DNA of 64,000 nt. Source: a marine gamma proteobacterium HTCC2143. GTDB lineage: Bacteria > Pseudomonadota > Gammaproteobacteria > Pseudomonadales > Dasaniaceae. Of the stretch, positions 18,617 to 26,794 are shown piece by piece. Under the pieces are notes generated by a model. It had not been told where the DNA came from. It searched no databases and saw only the letters and a list, made by a program, of their open reading frames with translations. The first letter of the stretch is position 1; every line of letters starts with the position of its first letter. The position numbers were made by a program, and so were the translations under genes. The DNA lies in the NCBI GenBank assembly GCA_000169075.1, contig AAVT01000006.1, positions 154,227 through 218,226 on the forward strand, read 5' to 3'.

Positions 18617-18823
18617 CTACAGCGGCACAACTTTATTTGCACAAGGGCCTTTCTGACCTTGGCCAACTTCAAACTCTACATCCTGACCGTCATTTAGCGT
18701 TGCAAAACCGCCACCGCTTTGAATTTCTGAATGATGAACAAAAAGGTCTTTTCCGCCATCCTCTGGAGTTATAAAACCAAAACCTTTATCTGGGTTGAAC
18801 CACTTTACGGTACCTTTACTCAT
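18617..18823 (-). CDS. Cold-shock domain protein (CspA family)
   Basis: This 68-residue single cold-shock domain opens with [18 protein letters not shown], which includes the RNP1 motif KGFGFI. RNP2 is LFVHHS. It binds single-stranded nucleic acid as an RNA chaperone or anti-terminator. The sequence is full length with no extension. The upstream 590 bp have no gene and may hold a long 5' leader, as in cspA. Confidence 0.96.
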   Translation of the reverse strand: MSKGTVKWFNPDKGFGFITPEDGGKDLFVHHSEIQSGGGFATLNDGQDVEFEVGQGQKGPCANKVVPL

Positions 18824-19410
18824 TGTCTTTACTCGTTGTGTTGGTGAAGTTCAAATTATATCCGAATTCACTGCGTCATATATAGTCGGCAATTGCCAAT
18901 GGGGCATATAACGGTCAACTCTGAAGCCTTAATAGCTGCATCACAGTAGCACTGTTTTAGTACGGATCTATCACTGTAGCAGTGCCACCCTATAGGTTTT
19001 TCTATTAATAACAAGGAGTTGGCGATATTTATAGCCTAGTTATTGAAAGTGGTTAGTGCCCATTTAATGGTTTTATGATGCAGAGGTTGGTCGTTGATAT
19101 AATTGACGGTCGAAAAAAATTAAACAAGTATCCTGTTTTTTGTAGGATATAGCGCATGAGACGGGGGCTTCGGTCAGTAAAATACCCCAAAAGTCATGTT
19201 AGAAGCCACTAACAGTGACCATCCTTTTGATCGCCAGTACTGACTTATCGTAGCGGCAGCGCAATAGGCCCGAAGACTAACAAGCGATGACATACAATTG
19301 GGCCGTCAGCCAGGTCGACGTAAGTGCTTTCAAAACTGACTGCAGGTGCTGACCCACGCTAAGAATCAGCGCGACTGTGTTTGCCTGTGAAAGATGCGGT
19401 TATCCAGTTG
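18824..19410. other. Gene-free region with paired inverted repeats
   Basis: This is the region upstream of the minus-strand csp gene and downstream of the MOSC gene. Two related short palindromes lie close together: ACAGT-AGC-ACTGT at 18943-18955 and CACTG-TAG-CAGTG at 18972-18984. A further hairpin, TATCCT (19129-19134) with AGGATA (19144-19149), is visible. The paired palindromes could be operators. No gene is supported. Confidence 0.4.
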
Positions 19411-19863
19411 CTATGACTGCTTAATCGGCATGCCTACTTTTACTATACCGCTACCAATAACATCCGCACGCAGACCACCGCTGGTTAAAAATGCCTTTAT
19501 GACGGCAGTTTTCGAGAGGGACGCATTCTCTAACAATTGACCTAAAACGCGGCAGGGCTCACACAATTCAACCCCTCGGAACATTGCGTTACCGATAGAA
19601 AATTCGACGCCGACTAATGCGTTTAGATCAACACCTTTGGTAATAATATTCCGTCGCGTCTCGCCCAGTGAAATAGACTGATTCCGCGACGTGTTATAGG
19701 CCTCGATGGCCTCCGATTCGATAAATGTAATATTCTGCCCAGGCCTTTTGGCCTTATTAAAATAACGGTCGCCGGTTATTCCAGAGCCGAAAACGACTTG
19801 GACGTCATTGACCCGTTGAAGTTCTTGTTTCGATTTTTTGGCGACAAAAATTGCTTCAATCAT
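19411..19863 (-). CDS. MOSC domain-containing protein
   Basis: This 150-residue protein consists of a MOSC (molybdenum-cofactor sulfurase C-terminal) domain. Diagnostic parts are GITGDRYFN near residue 28, RRNIITKGVDLNALVG near 70 and LCEPCRVLG near 100, with the conserved cysteine pair. MOSC proteins bind sulfur carriers or molybdenum cofactor; small free-standing members such as YiiM act on N-hydroxylated substrates. The exact role is unknown. It has no operon partners. Confidence 0.85.
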   Translation of the reverse strand: MIEAIFVAKKSKQELQRVNDVQVVFGSGITGDRYFNKAKRPGQNITFIESEAIEAYNTSRNQSISLGETRRNIITKGVDLNALVGVEFSIGNAMFRGVELCEPCRVLGQLLENASLSKTAVIKAFLTSGGLRADVIGSGIVKVGMPIKQS

Positions 19864-20432
19864 TGCGTCCTCTTTAATTTTTCAACATTAACAAGATGGC
19901 TAGCGCACAGCCTTTCTTGTTCCTTATTGAGTCGCGTTATGGGCAGGGAAGTTACCCCACAGATTAATCGACCCGAGATCATATGACAATCGTGACCTTA
20001 TATTATGCGATGAATATGCTGCGTCGTTCCAAATTCGAACCAGCGACCAATGGCTTAAAAGCCAAGCAGGCTAATAAAATAAATGGAGTATAAATTTATA
20101 AGTTGCAAGGATGCTGGTAAGCGTTTTTAAATGGATTACTTGCAGCCACGGCGCGTTTGCTCAGGCGTCTATCGGTTATGCTCGCTGCAAATCGCCCATC
20201 TATTCTTTTGTTCATGCACTCAGTGCAGCGACTGTCGATCTTGACAACGTTGCTAACCGATAGCAGCCGATCTCCTAGCGGTCATTGTTGTCAAGGTAGT
20301 AGAGAGAAATATCGTTCAGAGGGACTGCTCGTAGATCGGCCGCTACTAAAGTCGGCAACCTTCTTCTATAATTAAAGTGTTTCAGAAAAGCCTTTCCGAA
20401 ACGGCAAATAGGTTAGGATTGATCAACAACAC
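19864..20432. other. Gene-free region at the edge of the accessory segment
   Basis: No convincing gene is seen. The region contains the decayed tRNA-Lys piece at 20033-20065. A TATAAT-like -10 sequence lies about 65 bp before the next gene, but no good -35 match accompanies it. It probably marks the left boundary of foreign DNA. Confidence 0.4.
20033..20065 (-). repeat. Degenerate 33-nt tRNA-Lys 3'-part remnant
   Basis: Thirty-one of 33 bases match the T-arm to anticodon section of the intact tRNA-Lys gene at 35887-35962, in the same orientation. The bases on either side do not match. It reads as an old attachment-site duplication left by an earlier integration into the same tRNA gene. Confidence 0.7.
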
Positions 20433-21434
20433 ATGAAAATTGGAATTATTGGAACGGGATGGGTGTCGGGCCTACACCTAAACGCGCTCAAGAAGATTGA
20501 AGGAGCGGAAGTAGTTGCAATCGCAGGGCGCAACGAATCCCGCGCTAGCGAACTCGCCCATTCATGGGGAGCGAAAATCTACGAAAAACCCCTCTCAATG
20601 CTGCAGAACGAATCGCTCGAAGCGGTTTTTATTCTGCTTCCCCCTCATCTTCACGGTGACCTCGAGCGAGCGTGCTCAGAGCATGTGAAAGGCGTGTTCA
20701 TCGAAAAACCGATTTCCCAGTCGCTCGAAACTACTCACACAATCAACGGGTATTTTACACAAGCCGGAACCATCGTTTCTGTCGGCTATATGAATCGCTA
20801 TCGCCAATCGGTCCAAAAAGCCCGAGATCTTTTTCAGCAACCGGGCAATCAAGGCATTCTGGCTAACGGCTGGTGGACAACTCAAATGCCACCTCCTCGA
20901 TGGTGGCGTACGTTTGATCAATCCGGAGGGCAGTTCGCCGAACAGTGCACTCATCTGGTAGACATTTGCCGATATGCGATGGGGGAGATCGTAGAAGTAA
21001 GCGCTTATGCGACCGGCGGCTTTATGAAAGAAGTACCCGATTACTCCGTCGATGATGCCATGGTCGTCAATGCCCGCTTCGCTTCGGGTGCTCTGGCTTC
21101 CTTTTCAACAGGTTGCTTCCCACTCAAAGATAACGAGGCAAACCCCGATGGCGGAATCGGGCTCAGTCTGTCTTCCCGAAATCATCGCATTGCGCTGTCA
21201 AAGTGGAATCTGAATGGAACCGTGTATTCCGGAGAAAATGGCGAAGAAATTGTCTCGACCGAAAAAGATATTTTTCTCGTTCAAAACAAAGCATTCCTAG
21301 ATGCGGTCGCCAGTAACGACACTTCCGGAATCCTCTCCCCTTACGAAGACGCAATGAAGACCCTCGCAGTCACCCTTGCAGCCAATGAATCTGCCCACCA
21401 CCAAAACGGCGCCCCCGTAAAAGTCGCCTACTAA
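20433..21434 (+). CDS. Gfo/Idh/MocA family oxidoreductase
   Basis: This 333-residue NAD(P)-dependent dehydrogenase has a Rossmann motif GIIGTGWVSGLH (residues 4-15). The family EKP motif is at 91-93 in FIEKPIS. A C-terminal alpha-beta substrate domain carries GGQFAEQCTHLVDICRYA, whose histidine is the likely catalytic residue. Members oxidise or isomerise sugars, inositols and sugar acids. It stands alone between two tRNA-Lys fragments, which suggests horizontal acquisition. The substrate is not predictable. Confidence 0.88.
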   Translation: MKIGIIGTGWVSGLHLNALKKIEGAEVVAIAGRNESRASELAHSWGAKIYEKPLSMLQNESLEAVFILLPPHLHGDLERACSEHVKGVFIEKPISQSLETTHTINGYFTQAGTIVSVGYMNRYRQSVQKARDLFQQPGNQGILANGWWTTQMPPPRWWRTFDQSGGQFAEQCTHLVDICRYAMGEIVEVSAYATGGFMKEVPDYSVDDAMVVNARFASGALASFSTGCFPLKDNEANPDGGIGLSLSSRNHRIALSKWNLNGTVYSGENGEEIVSTEKDIFLVQNKAFLDAVASNDTSGILSPYEDAMKTLAVTLAANESAHHQNGAPVKVAY

Positions 21435-21745
21435 AAAAAGAATGGAACGCTCGGCATTTCTTAAATCCAATAAAGTTTGACTCATAAAGATTAGAGGGTA
21501 ATTTAACTGTATCAAGCATCGACTAATGCAGAATTATTAGCCTACTTTTTGCTGGCGGCAGAATTTTCCTAATAGCTTAATTTTTTTTTCGAATGGCTTT
21601 CGTTACGAAGAGACGCCGCAGCTGCATTTAGGGGTAGTGGCAAAACAAAAGCGCTGTTTGTGAGTTTCATTGTCTCTCAAATAACCTTTGGCAAAATCCA
21701 ACGACCGTACTTTTGCGACGTCACAAACGTGATGGCAAGCCCCGG
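21435..21745. other. Gene-free region
   Basis: Between the convergent Gfo/Idh/MocA and quinone oxidoreductase genes I see only an AT-rich stretch with a run of nine T at about 21580. No gene, repeat or clear terminator stem is supported. Confidence 0.3.
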
Positions 21746-22720
21746 CTAAGGTAAAATAATACTGCAGCCGGTTGTCTTGCGGCTTTCTAAGTCTTTATGC
21801 GCCTGGACGATGTCATCGAGCCCATAGGTTTGGTTAATTTGGATGTCGAGCACTTGGTTGGCGATCAAGTCAAACAATCGATCGGCCGAGCGCTGCATCC
21901 AGCCGGGCCTTGTCACATGGGTGCCCAGAGTAGGGCGGGTGAAATAAAGGGAGCCAGACGCCGCCAAAGCGGCCGGTGATACGCCTTCAATCGGCCCCGA
22001 GGCATTGCCGAAGCTGACAAACATACCCAAAGGGGCGAGTGCGTTTAAGCTCAACTCATAGCTGGCCTTGCCAAGGCTATCATAGACCACGGGAAAGCCA
22101 CCATCCGGGCTGAGTTCGGCGAGTTTTTCCGCCAATCCCTCTTGGTCTATTTGCAGACATTGCGCAGCGCCATGGTGAACCGCCAATTGGCATTTTTCCG
22201 GTGTGCTAGCCGTGCCAATGAGCGTCACGCCTAAATGGCGTGCCCATTGGCAGGCCAACAGGCCAACACCCCCGGCGGCGGCGTGGAACAAGATCGTTTC
22301 GCCGCCATGCAAGGGGAAGGTTTCATTGAATAAATAATCTACCGTCATGCCTTTCAGCAAAACCGCAGCGGCTTGCTGGTCGCTGATGCCCTCAGGAATT
22401 TTGACCAAGGATGTATGCGGCAAGACGATGGCTTCACTATAGGCCCCTAGCCCCAAACAAAAGCCGACGCGCTCGCCAAGCTGCAGGCTAGTGACCTGGT
22501 CACCCACAGCCTCAACCACACCGGCGCCTTCGCAGCCTAGGCCGGTCGGCAGGGGCAGCGGGTACAGCCCGGTGCGGTGATAGGTGTCGATCAAGTTAAT
22601 GCCAATGGCAGTCAAGCGAACGCGCACTTCTCCAGGGCCTGGCTCGGGGCAGGGGGTAGAGACGAGTTGCAGAACATCGGGACCGCCAAATTGGTCGATT
22701 TTTACTGATTTTATGTGCAT
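21746..22720 (-). CDS. Quinone oxidoreductase, zinc-free MDR family
   Basis: This NADPH:quinone reductase of the Qor type has 324 aa from the chosen start. Marks are IKSVKIDQFGGPDVL at the N-terminus, NLIDTYHRTGLYP, GCEGAGVVEAVG and the nucleotide loop AAAGGVGLLACQWA. The zinc-ligand cysteines of alcohol dehydrogenases are absent. I chose the ATG at 22720, which has GAGGAA just upstream; an earlier in-frame start at 22771 adds 17 non-conserved residues. It sits in the outer accessory segment left of the island and looks more GC-rich than its flanks. Confidence 0.88.
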   Translation of the reverse strand: MHIKSVKIDQFGGPDVLQLVSTPCPEPGPGEVRVRLTAIGINLIDTYHRTGLYPLPLPTGLGCEGAGVVEAVGDQVTSLQLGERVGFCLGLGAYSEAIVLPHTSLVKIPEGISDQQAAAVLLKGMTVDYLFNETFPLHGGETILFHAAAGGVGLLACQWARHLGVTLIGTASTPEKCQLAVHHGAAQCLQIDQEGLAEKLAELSPDGGFPVVYDSLGKASYELSLNALAPLGMFVSFGNASGPIEGVSPAALAASGSLYFTRPTLGTHVTRPGWMQRSADRLFDLIANQVLDIQINQTYGLDDIVQAHKDLESRKTTGCSIILP

Positions 22721-22823
22721 GGCTTCCTCGCGGGTTAATTGCGTGTTGCTAGTGGGTGTGGTCTTGGCCACCCAGATTTTCGAGTGCTGTAAAAAAGCTA
22801 ATGGAGGTTATCACCTCTATGCC

Positions 22824-22967
22824 ATGCGTGACCACCCCCATCACTGCGAGCAAGGTGAATACCAAACGCATCGGAGTGTGCATGAATGCACAGGCGAGAT
22901 ATATGATTGTGGCGGTGAAATAGTTATTAAGTGGGATAGGGACAATCGAAATTATTTCGATAACTGA
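22824..22967 (+). CDS. Possible small Cys/His-rich protein
   Basis: A 47-codon frame starts with ATG at 22824 and reads MRDHPHHCEQGEYQTHRSVH, then CTGEIYDCGGEIVIKWDRD. Three cysteines and five histidines resemble a small metal-binding peptide. A perfect GAGGT-TATC-ACCTC hairpin precedes the start, but no well-spaced ribosome site does. It may also be the end of a broken gene. I do not recognise it. Confidence 0.3.
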   Translation: MRDHPHHCEQGEYQTHRSVHECTGEIYDCGGEIVIKWDRDNRNYFDN

Positions 22968-23014
22968 TTTCTACCACCAGCCAATTGATCAGAAGATATT
23001 ACAAACAGCACAAC

Positions 23015-23185
23015 ATGAAATTCACTGAAGAACAGATAGAGCAACTAGAAAAAATAATAGGTATGAATGGTAACCGTATTATTTGGGTAGGGACTGATGT
23101 CTATGGTGATCTCGAGGCAATGTACACGGTCGTGTCATTGGTGACATTGCCTGGAATGAGTACGGTAACTAATAGAGAGAAATGA
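23015..23185 (+). CDS. Small hypothetical protein ending at the attachment repeat
   Basis: A 56-codon frame reads MKFTEEQIEQLEKIIGMNGN and continues to VTNREK, with an amphipathic N-terminal helix. Its stop codon lies two bases before the 93-bp tRNA-Lys repeat, so the C-terminus may have been created by integration. No ribosome site is clear and I do not recognise a family. Confidence 0.35.
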   Translation: MKFTEEQIEQLEKIIGMNGNRIIWVGTDVYGDLEAMYTVVSLVTLPGMSTVTNREK

Positions 23186-23187
23186 AA

Positions 23188-23280
23188 TTTTGTGTGACAG
23201 CGCCTGTAGAGAGATGCTCTACAGGCCGCATATATGGTGGGCCGTGCTGGATTCGAACCAGCGACCAATTGGTTAAAAGC
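23188..23280. repeat. Left tRNA-Lys attachment-site repeat (attL-like)
   Basis: Ninety-two of 93 bases match 35840-35932. The repeat comprises 47 bp of flank, with hairpin GCCTGTAGAG/CTCTACAGGC (23202-23226), and the 3' 46 nt of tRNA-Lys including CCA, stopping at the anticodon loop. The only mismatch falls in the hairpin loop, so the stem is kept. Confidence 0.85.
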
Positions 23281-23415
23281 TACTTGGCCCACGACGTAAT
23301 TTATTAGTAAATCAATAGGTTACAGTAGGAAATTGGCACAAAATTTGTAATCTCACATGCCCTACAGCCCAGCAACAGCGTTCTTGCAACAAGTTTTGTG
23401 TGCCAAATATACCAG

Positions 23416-23505
23416 GCCGGCCGCCTCAGCGGCTTTGCGGCATTGCTGTACTCCGGGCGGATAGGGTAGAGTGGTCACGAAAAGGGCGTTTGTTTTGCCT
23501 ATACT
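23416..23505 (+). repeat. Island repeat R, copy 1
   Basis: This is a copy of the roughly 90-bp R element: GC-rich hairpin part, then CGGATAGGGTAGAGTGG and the conserved right end, finishing TATACT. It belongs to the subtype with CTTTGCGG and GTTTTGCC. It ends 18 bp before the ATG of the DUF1330 gene. Confidence 0.85.
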
Positions 23506-23523
23506 CTAATAAGGTGAAAATAA

Positions 23524-23940
23524 ATGACTGAAATTGTTCTTCAACCAACAGGTGACCAGGTTCGTGCATTTCGTGATAGGGAAACCGGTGAACCCATCTC
23601 CATGTTGAACCTGCTTAGGTTCAGAGAAAAAGCTGTTTATGAAGACGGTCGTGAGTCAGCGTTAAGCGGTGAGCAGGCCTATCACTTATATGGAAAGGCT
23701 TTTAAGGAAATCATGGAGCCTAAAGGCGCGCGCATCGTGTATTCGGGAGAGGTTAGAGGTTTTTTGATTGGCGAAGGAGAAGGCGCCTGGGATGCTGTCG
23801 CAGTGATCGAATACCCGTCAACTCAGGTGATGCTCGACATGTTCCGGAATGAGGAATATCAAAAGGCTCAGCAGCACCGCGCTGCCGGTCTTGTCGGTCA
23901 GATGCTGGTTGAATGTGGGCCGGGATTTAACTTCGGCTAG
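23524..23940 (+). CDS. DUF1330-like protein
   Basis: This 138-residue protein has SMLNLLRFREKAVYEDG, the strand-helix KAFKEIMEPKGARIVYSGE, and the tail PSTQVMLDMFRNEEYQKA, the pattern of DUF1330 dimeric alpha-beta barrels. It is longer than the classical 95 residues because of an insert near residues 30-55. AAGGTG precedes the ATG. It is the sole recognisable gene of the first island module, between R copies 1 and 2. The function is unknown; possible roles are small-molecule binding or a monooxygenase-like accessory. Confidence 0.75.
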   Translation: MTEIVLQPTGDQVRAFRDRETGEPISMLNLLRFREKAVYEDGRESALSGEQAYHLYGKAFKEIMEPKGARIVYSGEVRGFLIGEGEGAWDAVAVIEYPSTQVMLDMFRNEEYQKAQQHRAAGLVGQMLVECGPGFNFG

Positions 23941-23960
23941 TGTGTGAAGGGAACGGCTGG

Positions 23961-24101
23961 ATGCAAGCAAACCGAAAGGAAACGCCAAAGATATCCCAGA
24001 GGTTTCGCAAAGATGACCACGAGCGGGCATTAACTAAAATGAAGCAATACAAGCAAAGTGCTAGAAGATTTTCAGTAAATAAAAAGGAAAGCGAAAAATA
24101 G
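23961..24101 (+). CDS. Possible small basic protein
   Basis: A 46-codon frame follows the DUF1330 gene by 20 bp. It is strongly basic and helical: MQANRKETPKISQRFRKDDH, then ERALTKMKQYKQSARRF. A purine-rich GAAGGGAA lies 12-18 bases upstream. I do not know the family. Position and composition support a real small gene, but not firmly. Confidence 0.4.
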   Translation: MQANRKETPKISQRFRKDDHERALTKMKQYKQSARRFSVNKKESEK

Positions 24102-24155
24102 TGAGCGCCTGAAGGTCAGGGGCCGGCCGAGGACGACGCCAATCAACCAGCTGAA

Positions 24156-24242
24156 CGCCGCCTCAGCAGCTTTGCGGCATTGCCGTACTCCGGGCGGATA
24201 GGGTAGAGTGGCCACGAATAGGGCGTTTGTTTTGCCTTTACT
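24156..24242 (+). repeat. Island repeat R, copy 2
   Basis: It has the same orientation as the other copies, with the CTTTGCGG/GTTTTGCC subtype, and ends CCTTTACT instead of CCTATACT. It lies between the DUF1330 module and the IS91 transposase module. The left part is shortened to CGCCGCCTCAGCAGC. Confidence 0.85.
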
Positions 24243-24717
24243 CAACTGCGGTGAGGGTTCGTAATTTACTGTCTAGTTGTCAGCAATTGTGTCAGGAGTG
24301 TGTCACGGGAGAAACAAAAAAGGCCTACAGTTGCTTGGAGGCCTTTGAATGATGGTGCCCGGTCGCAGCATATACCGTTTGATATAAGCTATTGAATATA
24401 GAAGAAAAGAGTGGCCTCTAAATATATTTGTGCCCCCCAATGTCCCCCCTAATTACAATTCTCCATATATATTTTCTGTGATTTAGTCGGTTTTGGTGCT
24501 TATAACGGACGTCCTCAGTATATTGAATTCATAGATGCCTAATGGCAGTTCCTGACCCACTTCGGACCGTATACTCATCAAGGCATACCTCTTCCATAAC
24601 GGTCACTTATCAGTAAACACGCCGAAAAATAAAGGTTGCTCAGCGCTTTAGTTGGTCTTTTCTGGTGAGTGAGTTCTGCTAAGCTGGAGAAAATCAAGAA
24701 TCGCAAGGACGCGTTCC
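24243..24717. other. Gene-free leader upstream of the IS91 transposase
   Basis: No gene is seen. The region holds a strong hairpin (24319-24346) and then TGGTGCCCGG at 24354-24363, which looks like the 3' end of a tRNA (CCGGGCACCA on the other strand) but has no tRNA body. The left end (terIS) of the IS91 element should lie here and was not located. Confidence 0.4.
24319..24346 (-). terminator. Hairpin, possible terminator for minus-strand reading
   Basis: AAAGGCCT (24319-24326) pairs with AGGCCTTT (24339-24346) around a 12-nt loop. A-runs on its left give a T-run when read on the minus strand. No minus-strand gene ends here now, so it is probably left from a lost gene, perhaps an integrase. 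Confidence 0.5.
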
Positions 24718-26220
24718 ATGAATCACACATGGCCGGACAAGATGTCTGGCGGCGAAGTGTTTGCCTATGTCCGCCACAAGCCAGAGCAAACACTACTTTA
24801 CCAACTCATCGAGCGCCATTGGCCCGATTTTCAGTTGCACTTGAGCGAAGCGGGAAGCTTTTTGCCTCGCCATGTTACGCGAGAGTTTGATGAGTATCTT
24901 GACTGTGGGCGATTGGAACACGGTTTTCTTCGTGTCCGTTGTGAAGATTGCCACCACGAGCATTTGGTGGCGTTCAGTTGCAAGCGCCGAGGTTTTTGCC
25001 CTAGTTGCGGGGCAAGGCGCATGGCGGAAACCGCTGCATTGTTGGTGGATGACGTCTTACCACACAAACCCATTCGTCAATGGGTGCTCAGCTTTCCCTA
25101 TCCTTTACGATTTTTACTGGCAAGCAACCCGCAGGTTGTCACTAAAGTGCTGGGTATTGTAAACCGGGTAATCGCAACACACCTGACCAAAAAAACCGGT
25201 TTCAAAAAGGCGACAGCACACACGGGTGCCGTCACACTAATACAGCGATTTGGATCAGCGCTCAATCTCAACCTGCACTTCCACGTTCTTTTTATTGACG
25301 GTGTTTACCAGCAAAAAAACAATGGCAAGCTGCGGTTTCACCGCGTTAACGCCCCGACTGCTAATGAGTTAAATACACTGGTCGCGACGATTAGCCAGGG
25401 CGTTGCCCTCCATCTAGAGCGTCAGGGGCTATTAACACGAGATGACGAAAGTAGTTATTTAACGCTGGATTTGCAGGACGACGATGCAATGAACCAGCTT
25501 CAAGGCCACTCCATCACATATCGAATCGCGGTGGGTCCTCAGCAGGGGCGTAAGGTCTTCACCTTACAAACGATCCCATCCTGGGAAGATGATGATTATG
25601 GTAGCAGCCCGGTCGGCAAGGTCGCTGGTTTTTCGCTGCATGCGGGTGTGGCAACAAAAACGCGTGAACGTAAGAAGTTGGAACGATTGTGCCGCTATAT
25701 CTCTCGCCCCGCCGTATCAGAAAAACGCCTGGCGCTGACCTCTCGAGGAATGGTGAGGTACGAGTTGAAGACACCGTACTGGGATGGGACAACGCATGTC
25801 ATATTCGAGCCGCTGGACTTCATGGCGAAGTTAGCCGCGCTGGTGCCTAAATCCCGGGTGAACCTTACGCGTTATCATGGAGTCCTCGCCCCAAACAGCA
25901 AGCATCGAATTAATGTGACGCCCGCGAAGCGTGGTAAGGGTAGCGCCAAAAAACTGGAGCCTAAGGACAAGAAGAACGCAGGGCTGCCAGTAAGTGAACG
26001 CCAGAAAATGACTTGGGCGCAAAGGCTTAAACGCGTATTTAATATTGATGTCACGATCTGCAATCGCTGTGGTGGCGCGGTCAAGATTATCGCATGCATC
26101 GAAGACCCATCGGTCATCAAGAAAATTCTAGAACACCTGGATGCAAAATCCATGGCACTAACCTCAGCTAATCAATTGCCAGAACCAAGAGCCCCACCGC
26201 AAGCTGAACTATTCGATTAA
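24718..26220 (+). CDS. IS91 family transposase (HUH/Y2)
   Basis: This 500-residue rolling-circle transposase has an N-terminal zinc-binding domain with C75, C78, C88, C94 and C97 (RVRCEDCHH and GFCPSCGARR). The HUH motif is LNLHFHVLF with H187 and H189, and the tyrosine motif is LTRYHGVLAPN with Y386. A C-terminal CNRCGGAVKIIACIEDP zinc-like segment is present. All expected parts are there, so it may be active. IS91 enzymes nick a 3' origin end (oriIS), replicate leftward and stop at terIS. Failure to stop co-mobilises flanking DNA, which fits the modular island around it. Confidence 0.93.
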   Translation: MNHTWPDKMSGGEVFAYVRHKPEQTLLYQLIERHWPDFQLHLSEAGSFLPRHVTREFDEYLDCGRLEHGFLRVRCEDCHHEHLVAFSCKRRGFCPSCGARRMAETAALLVDDVLPHKPIRQWVLSFPYPLRFLLASNPQVVTKVLGIVNRVIATHLTKKTGFKKATAHTGAVTLIQRFGSALNLNLHFHVLFIDGVYQQKNNGKLRFHRVNAPTANELNTLVATISQGVALHLERQGLLTRDDESSYLTLDLQDDDAMNQLQGHSITYRIAVGPQQGRKVFTLQTIPSWEDDDYGSSPVGKVAGFSLHAGVATKTRERKKLERLCRYISRPAVSEKRLALTSRGMVRYELKTPYWDGTTHVIFEPLDFMAKLAALVPKSRVNLTRYHGVLAPNSKHRINVTPAKRGKGSAKKLEPKDKKNAGLPVSERQKMTWAQRLKRVFNIDVTICNRCGGAVKIIACIEDPSVIKKILEHLDAKSMALTSANQLPEPRAPPQAELFD

Positions 26221-26245
26221 GAAACACAAGGATTGTGATGAATGG

Positions 26246-26458
26246 TGCTGCTCAAGGATAGAGCTGGTAGGGCATCATGCGATCAGGGGAAATCACGCTA
26301 ACAATAAGCATTCTAAATACGGGCAATTAATGATCGATGTGCGAGCAATTAGCCTATTTATAGTAGCTGGCGGCCGCCTCAGCAGCTATGCGGCATTGCT
26401 GTACTCCGGGCGGATAGGGTAGAGTGGCCACGAATAGGGCGTTTGTTTTTCCTATACT
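26246..26458 (+). repeat. Island repeat R, copy 3 (long form) at the IS91 3' end
   Basis: The 213-bp sequence appears identical to 29258-29470. The last 95 bp are the R element with nested inverted repeats CCGCC...GGCGG and CAGCA...TGCTG. It starts 26 bp after the transposase stop codon. Confidence 0.9.
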
Positions 26459-26459
26459 T

Positions 26460-26516
26460 TACTCCGTGCGGATAGGGTAGAGTGGCCACGAATAGGGCGT
26501 TTGTTTTTCCTATACT
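26460..26516 (+). repeat. Partial tandem copy of R (3b)
   Basis: The right 57 bp of R are repeated immediately after copy 3 and again end TATACT. The copy starts inside the element at TACTCCGTGCGG. It supports addition at, or slippage from, the fixed right end. Confidence 0.85.
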
Positions 26517-26794
26517 TAAAATTTTTGAGTTTAACTGATAATGTTTCAGTGCCGATAGCTTTCGTTCAGGTTCAGCTAATAATTTGCTAGTTATTGTGAT
26601 TTATTGTCCCGTGAGTGCCTCATGTAAGTGGCTCTGGGAAGTATGATTTGATGCCGACTCAGAGTAGAGTGGCTCAGCGTGTGAATCCCATTGCTAACTT
26701 TTTCCACCGGGTTCGAATCCTTGTGGAATAAGGGTTTACCAGTTGGTTAAAAAGTTCGAGAATTTTTGCTTGTTGGAGCAAGAATTATCTTTTG
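26517..26794. other. Non-coding scar between R copy 3b and the acyltransferase
   Basis: The stretch contains GTCCCGTGAGTG (26605-26616), which recurs at 29000-29011, and GGGTTCGAATCC near 26709, a T-loop-like string without a full tRNA. These look like decayed attachment-site debris. No gene is supported. Confidence 0.35.

Larger units (their letters stand above)
24718..26458 (+). mobile_element. IS91-family insertion element; left end undefined
   Basis: The element comprises the transposase and a 238-bp 3' region ending at CCTATACT (26458), identical to the end of the other R copies. I infer that this 3' end is the oriIS. The left end lies somewhere between 24243 and 24717 and could not be placed. 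No terminal inverted repeats are seen, as expected for the family. Confidence 0.65.

Noticed and set aside
23236..23280. Second tRNA-Lys gene at the left repeat
   Set aside because: Only the 3' half is present; the sequence diverges at the anticodon loop, so the D-arm and 5' acceptor strand are missing.
23500..23505. TATACT at the R right end as an outward promoter for the DUF1330 gene
   Set aside because: The -10 match is good, but no -35 hexamer is found 16-18 bp upstream in any copy.
24354..24363. tRNA gene ending CCGGGCACCA
   Set aside because: Only ten bases match a tRNA 3' end; no T-arm or anticodon arm is found next to it.
26690..26740. tRNA on the plus strand around GGGTTCGAATCC
   Set aside because: The T-loop string is present but the T-stem pairs poorly and no acceptor or anticodon stem can be formed.
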